A DNA stretch of 8,695 nucleotides from CAZXIC01 sp964640195 (GTDB lineage: Archaea > Iainarchaeota > Iainarchaeia > Iainarchaeales > GCA-2688035): the NCBI GenBank assembly GCA_964640195.1, contig CAZXIC010000029.1, positions 1-8,695 of the forward strand. Reading direction: 5' to 3'. Each line of letters starts with the position of its first letter. Position 1 is the stretch's first letter. Shown in pieces: positions 1-4,497 of this stretch. The position numbers and the translations under genes were made by a program. The notes beneath the pieces were generated by a model. The model ran no database searches. It saw only the letters and a list, made by a program, of their open reading frames with translations, and was not told where the DNA came from.

Positions 1-282
1 GCCTTATTTCTGTCAAAGCCAAGCGTTGAAGCAGATTCAACGAGTTTGACGCTTGCAGTATTTGCCGGTGCGTTGTGGGCACTGGGTCAGCTGTTTGCAA
101 TCCTTGCCCTTGCAAACAAGGCTCCTGTTGCAAGGCTTACGCCGCTTTACAACACGAATACGCTTGTAGCAGTCCTGATTGGAATAATCCTGTTGCGGGA
201 GCTGCCGAGCGGGACAGCGACAATAAAGGTGCTGATTGGCGCACTGCTGATTGTGGCAGGCGGCATTCTTGTGAGCAGCTAA
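1..282 (+). CDS. EamA/DMT-superfamily membrane transporter, C-terminal fragment
   Basis: The frame is open from base 1, so the gene begins upstream; 93 residues are visible. They contain three hydrophobic segments: around residues 17-38 (TLAVFAGALWALGQLFAILA), then a segment around RLTPLYNTNTLVAVLIGIIL ending in LLRE, and a last helix VLIGALLIVAGGILV. The order (small-residue-rich helix, TPLYNTNTLVAV, then an E-containing turn and a GALLIVAGG helix) is what the last three helices of EamA or sugar/drug-metabolite transporters look like, where the G-rich final helix is typical. The substrate cannot be told from this part. The stop TAA (280-282) interlocks with the stop TAG of the convergent gene (279-281 on the minus strand), so the two genes overlap by 4 nt. 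The family call is by pattern only; the subfamily is open. Confidence 0.75.
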   Translation, partial: ALFLSKPSVEADSTSLTLAVFAGALWALGQLFAILALANKAPVARLTPLYNTNTLVAVLIGIILLRELPSGTATIKVLIGALLIVAGGILVSS

Positions 283-1184
283 GCGTAAAACAAGCTTTGC
301 AGTTTCTTTTTCTCCTCAGCTGGATACAAAAGCAGCGGTCTCAGAACAACAAGCCTTTGTTTTTCATCAAACTTCCTGTATCCTGCAAGGCTTTTGGAAT
401 CTGTTCTGCTGTCTGTGGTTGCAATTGCCTGGATTTTCCGCTCATCAACAAGCTTTTGCAGGCATTTTTCTTCCGTCAGAATGAAGCGCCTGTAATCGTT
501 GAACGGGACCAGCTTTTTAACGTGCCTCTCAAGGGCAGCCGACTTTTTCTTCACAACCGGGAAAACATTGCAGCCCCTGCGCATCAAGAGGAATGCTGCA
601 GCAAGCTCGTCTTTTTTTCCACTGAAAAAGAATGCAGCATTTCCTTCAACGCCCAAAGGCAGTCCTCCGAGGCACTGCAGCTGCCTCGTGTAAATGAAGA
701 AATCCCCTTTCCGCACCTCAATGAAGATTTCCTTTCCAGGGTTTGACAAGTTGACTTCAAGCCCTGGTATTGCCTTCTGCACTGCTGCCCCAAGCCTATT
801 CTCCAGCTTCCTGGCTGAAAAGCCTTTGCTGCCGGCAGCCTTGACATCAAGCGCAAACGAATTTCCCCGTTTTAAAAATTTTTCTGCAAACGCAACAGCC
901 TGCTTCTCAATCTCTTTGTATTCAGCCGGCTTAAAATGCAACGCAACTGCAATCGCATGGATTCCTGGAACAGTTGACAGGACCTTCTGCGCTTTTTTCG
1001 GATTTGAGCAGAACACGTAAAGCCTGCCGCCGCCCCTTGCAATCGCACCGCACCCAATCTTGTTCCTTTTGAGGGCAAAGCGGATGCCCTGTAACAGCTT
1101 TTTTGTGAAAAACCGCCTTACGAAAGTGCTTTTAAGCGCGATTTCGCTGGCTGTCTTGACCAAGAGGCATTCCTGATTGGACAT
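279..1184 (-). CDS. ThiI-like THUMP-domain protein with degenerate PP-loop
   Basis: The 301-aa protein follows the layout of the tRNA 4-thiouridine synthase ThiI. An N-terminal ferredoxin-like part (about 8-37) carries SEIALKSTFVRRFF. A THUMP RNA-binding domain spans about 60-165, with VPGIHAI (72-78), GFSARKLENRLGAAV and NLSNPGKEIFIEV. Then comes GGLPLGVEG and the region of the ATP-pyrophosphatase domain, with the ThiI-like LLMRRGC at 199-205. The key motifs are lost: the PP-loop SGGxDS is SGKKDE (188-193), and the VTGExxGQVxSQT segment reads ATTDSRTDSKS (255-265). The domain is shortened, and the protein ends soon after LRPLL (281-285), so the catalytic cysteine region of ThiI is absent. 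An RNA-binding role in tRNA handling without adenylation activity is inferred. A minus-strand TATA-like box at 1208-1215 places transcription start almost at the ATG (leaderless). Confidence 0.7.
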   Translation of the reverse strand: MSNQECLLVKTASEIALKSTFVRRFFTKKLLQGIRFALKRNKIGCGAIARGGGRLYVFCSNPKKAQKVLSTVPGIHAIAVALHFKPAEYKEIEKQAVAFAEKFLKRGNSFALDVKAAGSKGFSARKLENRLGAAVQKAIPGLEVNLSNPGKEIFIEVRKGDFFIYTRQLQCLGGLPLGVEGNAAFFFSGKKDELAAAFLLMRRGCNVFPVVKKKSAALERHVKKLVPFNDYRRFILTEEKCLQKLVDERKIQAIATTDSRTDSKSLAGYRKFDEKQRLVVLRPLLLYPAEEKKKLQSLFYA

Positions 1185-1207
1185 GCTATGAGTTTGTCAA
1201 GCGAAGC

Positions 1208-1215
1208 TATAAAAA
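1208..1215 (-). promoter_or_regulatory. TATA-like box for the ThiI-like gene
   Basis: Read on the minus strand the site is TTTTTATA. Its centre is about 27 nt upstream of the ATG at 1184, the spacing expected for an archaeal TATA box and a leaderless mRNA. It is nearly symmetric within GCTATAAAAAGC, so it could in principle also serve the plus strand, but there it lies about 80 nt upstream of the tRNA. Confidence 0.5.
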
Positions 1216-1257
1216 GCATTTTCAATCTAAAAAATAGTTGCAGAGTTTTCTTTTGAT

Positions 1258-1288
1258 ACATCTTTTCTTTTTCTAAAAGAAAAGATGT
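1258..1288. repeat. Perfect 14-bp inverted repeat abutting the tRNA-Cys 5' end
   Basis: The arms are ACATCTTTTCTTTT (1258-1271) and AAAAGAAAAGATGT (1275-1288), fully complementary, separated by TCT. The repeat ends one base before G1 of the tRNA (1290). As RNA it would form a stable A-U-rich hairpin in the 5' leader; as DNA it could be a protein site. It is not a plausible terminator for the upstream minus-strand gene, which is transcribed away from it. Its arms resemble those of the first hairpin inside the tRNA intron (CTTTTCTT/AAGAAAAG), so alternative pairing between leader and intron is possible. Confidence 0.8.
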
Positions 1289-1289
1289 T

Positions 1290-1521
1290 GCGGGGTTGGC
1301 AGAACGGTCATGCGCCGGCCTGCAGAGGCCTTTTCTTAGAAAGAAAAGCCCTGGGAAAAGAAATGCCCAGCGAAGCTGGGCACAGTCCATACGAGCATAG
1401 CGAGTACGTTGCAAAGCAAAGCTTTGCGATGCCACGCAAAACGAATGTTTTGCATGGTGGGCTTAACACCAGCCGGGTTTGCGGCTAGCCGAGGAAGAGG
1501 GTTCGACTCCCTCACCCCGCT
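1290..1521 (+). tRNA. tRNA-Cys (anticodon GCA) with a 161-nt intron
   Basis: The 5' exon (1290-1325) gives acceptor strand GCGGGGT, U8, D-stem GCA/TGC around a loop with GG (1306-1307), anticodon strand CCGGC (1315-1319), then C32, T33, anticodon GCA (1322-1324) and G37. The 3' exon (1487-1521) gives A38, GCCGA, a 4-nt variable region GGAA, T-arm GAGGG-TTCGACT-CCCTC, acceptor ACCCCGC and discriminator T73. U73, the GCA anticodon and the 4-nt variable region all fit tRNA-Cys. The splice sites are supported by bulge-helix-bulge geometry: CTGC (positions 32-35) pairs with GCGG (1481-1484), and AG^A and CT^A are the 3-nt bulges. CCA is not encoded. Oddities are a C27-A43 mismatch in the anticodon stem and the very long intron. 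Mature length before CCA is 71 nt. Confidence 0.85.
1326..1486 (+). other. tRNA-Cys intron with four hairpins (position 37/38)
   Basis: The intron sits at the canonical archaeal site after position 37. It contains successive short hairpins: 1330-1348 (CTTTTCTT, loop AGA; extendable by GGC/GCC with one bulged C), 1364-1382 (TGCCCAGC, loop GAA), 1411-1427 (GCAAAGC, loop AAA), and 1432-1457 (GCAAAAC, loop GAAT, flanked by CCA/TGG with one mismatch). The inner helix next to the bulges is weak, so the splice motif is of relaxed type. At 161 nt it is longer than most archaeal tRNA introns. I see no convincing homing-endonuclease ORF and no C/D box pair in it. Confidence 0.7.
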
Positions 1522-1580
1522 ATGAAGAGAAGAGCTTGCCTTGTCTTCAGCCATAGAAAACAATAAAAGAGGAAAAGGCT

Positions 1581-1590
1581 AAGTTAAATA
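1581..1590 (+). promoter_or_regulatory. TATA-like box before the 78-aa gene
   Basis: AAGTTAAATA is preceded by purine-rich AGGAAAAGGCT, which could act as a BRE. Transcription would start near 1612, leaving a leader of about 18 nt that includes AAGGGGCTGG ahead of the ATG at 1630. Confidence 0.45.
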
Positions 1591-1629
1591 GGGGAAAACG
1601 ACTAAGGGAGCAAGGGGCTGGTAAAAAAG

Positions 1630-1866
1630 ATGGCAAAGAAAAGACTTTTTGTACATAAAATCAGAGTTGGTGGCCTTGACGACACTGAGGCGGTTCAGAG
1701 GAGGAGAAAGATTCAAATGAGGATGATAACCGAGGGTGTAGGCGCTAATGAGGCGAAAAGAAGAGAGGGTCTAAAGGGCGTGTACCCAAAGAAGAAGCAC
1801 AAGCCCAAGGTTAAACATACCGAACAGGCATTCCAGCCAACAGAACATAGAACAGAAAGAAAGTAG
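1630..1866 (+). CDS. Unrecognised small basic protein
   Basis: The 78-aa product is rich in Lys and Arg (for example AVQRRRKIQMRM, AKRREGLKG, YPKKKHKPKVKH) and has no cysteines, signal peptide or membrane segment. The N-terminal half (LFVHKIRVGGLDDTEAVQRR) could fold. The C-terminal 30 residues are polar and probably disordered. I do not recognise a family. The overall charge suggests nucleic-acid binding, which is inference only. The ATG at 1630 is preceded by GGGGCTGG and a TATA-like box at 1581-1590, which supports a real monocistronic gene. It ends with TAG. It lies between the tRNA-Cys gene and the downstream copy of its 3' exon, so it may be cargo of an old insertion. Confidence 0.55.
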   Translation: MAKKRLFVHKIRVGGLDDTEAVQRRRKIQMRMITEGVGANEAKRREGLKGVYPKKKHKPKVKHTEQAFQPTEHRTERK

Positions 1867-1998
1867 GCCCCAGGTGTCGGCGAGCGTAAGCGGGGTTCCT
1901 TGTTAAGGTCAAGCCGTGGAAATCGCAAGGGATTTGTCCGCTTTTTGGCTCCCTGAGCTACGCTACCGAAGGCTTTAAATAAACTTACTTGTATATAC
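1867..1998 (+). other. Gene-free leader region with a hairpin
   Basis: No reading frame of note is present. The stretch is G+C-richer than the toxin-antitoxin genes that follow. It holds a hairpin at 1918-1939 (GGAAATC pairing with GATTT, a two-base bulge, then CC). It also contains GCGGGGTT at 1890-1897, identical to the first eight bases of the tRNA-Cys gene. It could be a small RNA or a decayed sequence; nothing identifies it. Confidence 0.3.
1974..1981 (+). promoter_or_regulatory. TATA-like box of the toxin-antitoxin operon
   Basis: TTTAAATA is preceded by GAAGGC. Its centre lies about 30 nt before the ATG at 2008, so the transcript would be leaderless or nearly so. A tandem repeat (1987-2006) lies between box and start codon. 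Confidence 0.6.
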
Positions 1999-2006
1999 TT
2001 GTATAT
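1987..2006 (+). repeat. Tandem direct repeat, candidate operator
   Basis: Two perfect adjacent copies of ACTTGTATAT (1987-1996 and 1997-2006) lie between the TATA box and the first ATG of the toxin-antitoxin pair. They contain GTATATAC, a palindrome. Antitoxins with AbrB-type domains commonly repress their own operon, so this is a plausible binding site; that role is inferred from position only. Confidence 0.6.
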
Positions 2007-2007
2007 T

Positions 2008-2229
2008 ATGGGAAGTCCTGGCAGATGCGAGTTTAGGCCTAGCAGACACGCGAAGGACAAAATGATTGAAACGGGGATTGCCAAACTGGAAATCTTGGAC
2101 GCTGTTTTAAGGGGCGCAAAGAGGAAATTCCAGGACAAGATTGTGTCAACATTTAAAGGATTCGAAGTTGTTTACAGGCAACTGCCCTGCAATTATTTCA
2201 TCATAACCGTTTACTGGAAAAACGGGTGA
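2008..2229 (+). CDS. DUF4258-like small protein, probable toxin
   Basis: The 73-aa protein has the pattern of the DUF4258 family (a small fold seen in toxin-like proteins): FRPSRHAKDKMIETGI (around residues 9-24), then EILDAVLRGAKRK, a central FKGFEVVYRQ strand and a terminal NYFIITVYW strand. The HA-x-x-K/R-M and ITVY elements are the hallmarks I rely on. It is paired with a zinc-finger/AbrB protein that starts 5 nt after its stop, the usual layout of a toxin with its antitoxin. I chose ATG 2008 over an in-frame TTG at 1999 because of the TATA spacing. A role as an RNA-targeting toxin is inferred from the family and neighbour; no activity is visible in the sequence. Confidence 0.65.
   Translation: MGSPGRCEFRPSRHAKDKMIETGIAKLEILDAVLRGAKRKFQDKIVSTFKGFEVVYRQLPCNYFIITVYWKNG
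2225..2229 (+). promoter_or_regulatory. Shine-Dalgarno deciding the antitoxin start
   Basis: GGTGA, complementary to the archaeal 16S 3' end, lies 5 nt before ATG 2235 and contains the toxin stop codon TGA. An alternative GTG start at 2226 would overlap the toxin stop by 4 nt. The ATG is preferred because MKCPICNK begins directly with the zinc finger. Confidence 0.6.
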
Positions 2230-2234
2230 AAAAA

Positions 2235-2558
2235 ATGAAATGTCCGATATGCAATAAAAAAATGAAAAAAACAAAGGAGCCGTACTTCTTTGGAGAATCT
2301 AACCTAGGAGAATTCGAAGCGGAAAAATGCCCAAAATGCAAAGAGGTGTTCTTCACAGAAGAGGCATCAGACAAAATAGATGCAAAAGCAAAAGAGCTTG
2401 GTTTATGGGGAATGAGGCAAGAAGGAAAAATAGGATACAGCGGCAACAGCGTGATTGTAAGGGTGCCAAAAAAAATTGCGGAGTTCTTAAAGCTAAAGGA
2501 AGGAAAAAAAGTATACATTCACCCCGAGGGAAAAAACAAGCTAGTTGTGGAAGCGTAA
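2235..2558 (+). CDS. YgiT-type zinc finger plus AbrB-like protein, probable antitoxin
   Basis: The 107-aa protein has two parts. Residues 1-50 hold two CxxC pairs (MKCPICNK and KCPKCKEVFF) with a GESNLGEFEAE stretch between them, as in the MqsA/YgiT-type zinc finger of antitoxins. Residues about 60-107 are an AbrB/SpoVT-type DNA-binding fold: GKIGYSGNSVIVRVPKKI, AEFLKLKEGKKVYIHPEG, LVVEA. The pair suggests a neutralising protein that also binds the promoter DNA; the tandem repeat at 1987-2006 is a candidate target. The DNA is A-rich (long A runs near 2230-2270), unlike the G-rich housekeeping genes downstream, which fits acquisition from elsewhere. The last base of its TAA stop is also the first base of the duplicated tRNA 3' exon. 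Confidence 0.75.
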   Translation: MKCPICNKKMKKTKEPYFFGESNLGEFEAEKCPKCKEVFFTEEASDKIDAKAKELGLWGMRQEGKIGYSGNSVIVRVPKKIAEFLKLKEGKKVYIHPEGKNKLVVEA

Positions 2559-2592
2559 GCCGAGGAAGAGGGTTCGACTCCCTGGGCCCGCT
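2558..2592 (+). repeat. Second copy of the tRNA-Cys 3' exon (att-like)
   Basis: The 35 bases match the 3' exon 1487-1521 over its full length, from A38 to the discriminator T73. There are 32 identities and no gaps; the only differences are CAC to GGG at 2584-2586, which break the T-stem closing pair and change the acceptor strand to GGCCCGC. No matching 5' half (GCGGGCC) is found in the window, so it is not a complete tRNA. The likeliest reading is the distal attachment site of an element integrated into tRNA-Cys. A trans-split tRNA half is less likely. Confidence 0.75.
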
Positions 2593-2611
2593 TGCCAAAG
2601 CCTTTTGGCAA
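2592..2611. repeat. 8-bp inverted repeat after the tRNA fragment
   Basis: TTGCCAAA (2592-2599) and TTTGGCAA (2604-2611) are perfect complements around GCCT. The repeat starts at the last base of the tRNA fragment and ends just before a TATA-like box, so it could be a transcript-end hairpin for the toxin-antitoxin operon or part of an element border. Confidence 0.5.
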
Positions 2612-2616
2612 AAAGG

Positions 2617-2624
2617 TTTAAATA
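2617..2624 (+). promoter_or_regulatory. TATA-like box
   Basis: TTTAAATA is preceded by CAAAAAGG. The expected start of transcription is near 2645, beside two ATG codons at 2643 and 2653 in different frames, which suggests that a gene starts here. Confidence 0.5.
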
Positions 2625-2642
2625 AGGAAAAAGCCAAATAGT

Positions 2643-3029
2643 ATGTGGGCTTATGTCAGGGAAGACAAGAAAAGGTGGTGGGCAAACGCTTAGGTTAAGG
2701 GGCGTGCTTTCTGTTGGAAACAACATTATAAGACAAACCCAAGAACTGGCGTAAAAACGACTGTTATTGCGGTTGAAGCCAGTGAAAGAAAAAGGAGAAG
2801 GGCTCCAACGCCGACACTAAAAAACGTGCCAGAAGACATTAAGCCAAAAGTAGCCAACATCAGGCAAAGGTACAGGGGTTGGGGAAGGCAAGCGAATAGC
2901 CTTGCAGCAAACAGGATTATTGCAGCATGCGGCAGAGACAAGGCCCTTGTCCAAGTTGTCATAACGGCCATGCTACGGGCGCCGGTTCACAGGCCCTTAA
3001 TAGCCGCAATCAGAAAACAGTTGGCGTAG
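2643..3029 (+). pseudogene. Unrecognised basic reading frame, apparently interrupted
   Basis: One frame is open for 112 codons from 2694 to the TAG at 3027-3029 and has the codon choice of its neighbours (AGG, AGA, AAC, GCA). Its product is Arg/Lys-rich (ASERKRRRAPTPTL, ANIRQRYRGWGRQ, APVHRPLIAAIRKQLA). The only ordinary start inside it is GTG 2826, giving 67 aa. Upstream in the same frame, ATG 2643 is separated from it by TAG at 2691. A second possibility is ATG 2653 in another frame (MSGKTRKGGGQTLRLRG, 33 aa, stop TAA 2752), which would need a one-base shift to join. A TATA-like box at 2617-2624 fits either ATG. So this may be a broken gene, a gene with an assembly error, or a short GTG-started gene. 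I recognise no family. Confidence 0.3.
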
Positions 3030-3186
3030 TGCAGGGGCAGATGTGCCCGAGGCAGCAAATAGTTTGAGCTGGAAGCCGGGCCAAGGAACTCTTAAGTTTT
3101 TTAAAGCTTTTCTTGGACTATTATCTATATTAGGAATCCTGCTTTTGACGGGTTTTTATCGGAGTCATTGCGGAAAGTGGTTTGCT

Positions 3187-3951
3187 ATGGGTTTGAGGCC
3201 GGGGCACTGCTACAGCAGCAAGAAGGACAGGGCTTTCTCAAGGGTAGCCGTGAAAGTGCACAGGAAAAACTACATCGGCGCTGTCCCAGGGCTGCGGACA
3301 AGGCAGTTTAACATGGGCAACCCGACAAAGAAATTTTCGCACATCCTTGACCTGGTTGTAAAAGAGCACAAGCAGGTTAGGGACAACGCGATTGAAAGCG
3401 CCAGAATCACAATAAACAGGTTTTTGCACAACAGGCTTGGCGCGGACAACTATTTTATGAGAATACGCCCTTACCCTTTCCAGCTTTTGCGCGAAAACAA
3501 GCAGGCGCAGGGGGCAGGCGCAGACAGGGTCAGCCAGGGGATGAGCCTGTCCTTCGGAACGATTATTGGAAGGGCTATAAGGGTCAGGCCAGGACAGAAA
3601 ATAATCAGCATCCTCGTTGACGAAAAGGACACGGCTGTTGCGAAAGAGGCGCTGCTCAGGGCAAACGCAAGAATGCCTGTAAGGCTTGGCGTGCGGATTG
3701 GAACAGACGTTGAAAGCATTGGAACAAGGCCGAAGAAGGTCAGGGAGATAAGCCTTGAAGAGATTCAGGCAGAAGAGGCGGCAGCAAAAGAGAAAGAAGC
3801 CGAGAAAGAAGGAAAGCCAGCTGAGAAGAAAGAGGAAGAAAAGGCAGAGGAAGCAAAGGAGAAAGAAGAAAAGGCAGAGGGGGAGAAGAAAGAAGGAAAA
3901 GGGGAAGCGGCTGAAGAAAAGAAAGGCCAAGGAAAAGGCGGGGAAAAGTAA
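3187..3951 (+). CDS. rpl10e: Ribosomal protein L10e (uL16) with charged C-terminal tail
   Basis: This is a large-subunit protein of the archaeal L10e/uL16 family, which sits near the tRNA path at the subunit interface. The 254-aa product has the family blocks in order: MGLRPGHCYSSKKDRAFSR (1-19), YIGAVPG (29-35), FNMGNPTKKF (41-50), QVRDNAIESAR (63-73), RIRPYPFQLLRENK (92-105), GAGADRVSQGMSLSFG (109-124) and VRPGQKIISILVD (133-145). The family normally ends near residue 175-180. Here residues 190-254 add a Lys/Glu/Ala-rich tail, probably disordered or helical. I chose ATG 3187 because the family begins MGLRP or similar; the frame is open back to GTG 3043, but that 48-residue extension (including a hydrophobic run) has no counterpart in the family. 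Part of the tail is identical at DNA level to part of the PEP synthase insertion. Confidence 0.93.
   Translation: MGLRPGHCYSSKKDRAFSRVAVKVHRKNYIGAVPGLRTRQFNMGNPTKKFSHILDLVVKEHKQVRDNAIESARITINRFLHNRLGADNYFMRIRPYPFQLLRENKQAQGAGADRVSQGMSLSFGTIIGRAIRVRPGQKIISILVDEKDTAVAKEALLRANARMPVRLGVRIGTDVESIGTRPKKVREISLEEIQAEEAAAKEKEAEKEGKPAEKKEEEKAEEAKEKEEKAEGEKKEGKGEAAEEKKGQGKGGEK
3898..3927 (+). repeat. 30-nt segment shared with the PEP synthase gene, copy 1
   Basis: It is identical base for base to 6064-6093 and lies in the same reading frame (KGEAAEEKKG, L10e residues 238-247). Extending six bases upstream adds one mismatch (GAAGGA versus GAAGGG). Confidence 0.9.
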
Positions 3952-4000
3952 TATTTAGCCTGGAGCAAAAAAAGTTCTGGTCTTAAAATTTAAATGGGCA

Positions 4001-4390
4001 TTATTTTTTTGCAGTTTGCTTTGGTTTTTTTGCAGAAGCCTGACCTTCTTCTGCAGCGGTTTCTCCCCCTTCTTCCCTAGGCAATTCCTCGGTTGCTTCC
4101 TCAGCTGGCTCTTCCTCCGCAGCTTCGCCTGTTGCAGCCCCTTCAACTGCAGTTTCTTCCCCGGGAGGCTCTCCAGGCATTGTGGCAGGCTGCCCTGCTG
4201 CCTGCTTTTTGTATCTGCTGTAAAGGTAGAGGAAGAGGATGGCAATCGCTGCCGCGATTATCAGGGTGTCAGAGCTTGGCCTCCAGTCAATTACAAAGAG
4301 GACATACAAAAGCAGGAACAGCGGGATCAAAACAAACAATATTGTCATTCCGATGAATTTCTTCTGCGGCGTTGACTTAAAGCGCCTCAT
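4001..4390 (-). CDS. Two-helix membrane protein with acidic tail, unrecognised
   Basis: The 129-aa protein has a basic N-terminus (MRRFKSTPQKKF), two hydrophobic helices at about 13-34 (GMTILFVLIPLFLLLYVLFV) and 42-59 (TLIIAAAIAILFLYLY), a short WRPSSD connector, and a Glu/Ala/Pro/Gly-rich tail (64-129) ending in a basic AKKPKQTAKK. This predicts a small inner-membrane hairpin with both ends in the cytoplasm (positive-inside rule). I recognise no family. It converges on the L10e gene with a 49-nt gap. A minus-strand TATA-like box at 4416-4426 puts transcription start a few bases before the ATG. The plus-strand frames across it are shadows of its biased composition. Its acidic tail resembles the tails on neighbouring proteins. 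Confidence 0.65.
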   Translation of the reverse strand: MRRFKSTPQKKFIGMTILFVLIPLFLLLYVLFVIDWRPSSDTLIIAAAIAILFLYLYSRYKKQAAGQPATMPGEPPGEETAVEGAATGEAAEEEPAEEATEELPREEGGETAAEEGQASAKKPKQTAKK

Positions 4391-4415
4391 TACAGAAAAA
4401 TGATGGGCTTTGCTG

Positions 4416-4426
4416 TATTTAATTTT
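4416..4426 (-). promoter_or_regulatory. TATA-like box for the membrane protein gene
   Basis: On the minus strand the site reads AAAAATTAAATA. Its centre is about 30 nt from the ATG at 4390. Confidence 0.4.
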
Positions 4427-4497
4427 TCGCTTTTCCTAATGCGGCTTAAAAGTTAACTTATTAAAGAAAAAAGCAGTTTTTAGATAGGGCTGTGCTA

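Noticed and set aside
1364..1470. H/ACA-type guide RNA in the intron (ACA at 1382 and 1466 after hairpins)
   Set aside because: The hairpins are too short and lack the internal pocket needed for guiding; ACA is a frequent triplet.
1471..1476. Alternative 3' splice site before AGCCGG at 1471, giving a fully paired anticodon stem
   Set aside because: It would leave a 20-nt variable region, not expected for tRNA-Cys, and the four bases before the bulge (AACA) cannot pair with CTGC. The site at 1487 gives the bulge-helix-bulge and a 4-nt variable region.
1285..1488. Plus-strand frame of 67 codons over the tRNA
   Set aside because: It lies entirely within the tRNA-Cys exon and intron hairpins.
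1890..1960. A second tRNA beginning GCGGGGTT
   Set aside because: No T-arm (TTC loop) or matching acceptor strand follows, and A14 is missing from the D-loop.
2201..2518. Minus-strand frame opposite the antitoxin
   Set aside because: Phe/Ser/Leu-rich mirror of the Lys-rich zinc-finger/AbrB gene, whose two CxxC pairs and AbrB fold are clear.
2558..2592. 3' half of a trans-split tRNA
   Set aside because: No complementary 5' half is in the window, the upstream bases (AGCG, TA) do not give the splice helix with a U33-containing loop, and the T-stem closing pair is broken. Kept only as an alternative.
2691..2693. In-frame TAG read as pyrrolysine
   Set aside because: TAG serves as an ordinary stop at 279-281 (minus strand), 1864-1866 and 3027-3029, and no pyrrolysine genes are in the window.
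3043..3186. N-terminal extension of L10e from GTG 3043
   Set aside because: The family starts at the MGLRP-like motif; the extension includes a hydrophobic run incompatible with a ribosomal protein N-terminus.
3238..3930. Minus-strand frame opposite L10e
   Set aside because: Phe/Leu/Cys-rich complement of the KE-rich tail, while the plus strand has unmistakable L10e blocks.
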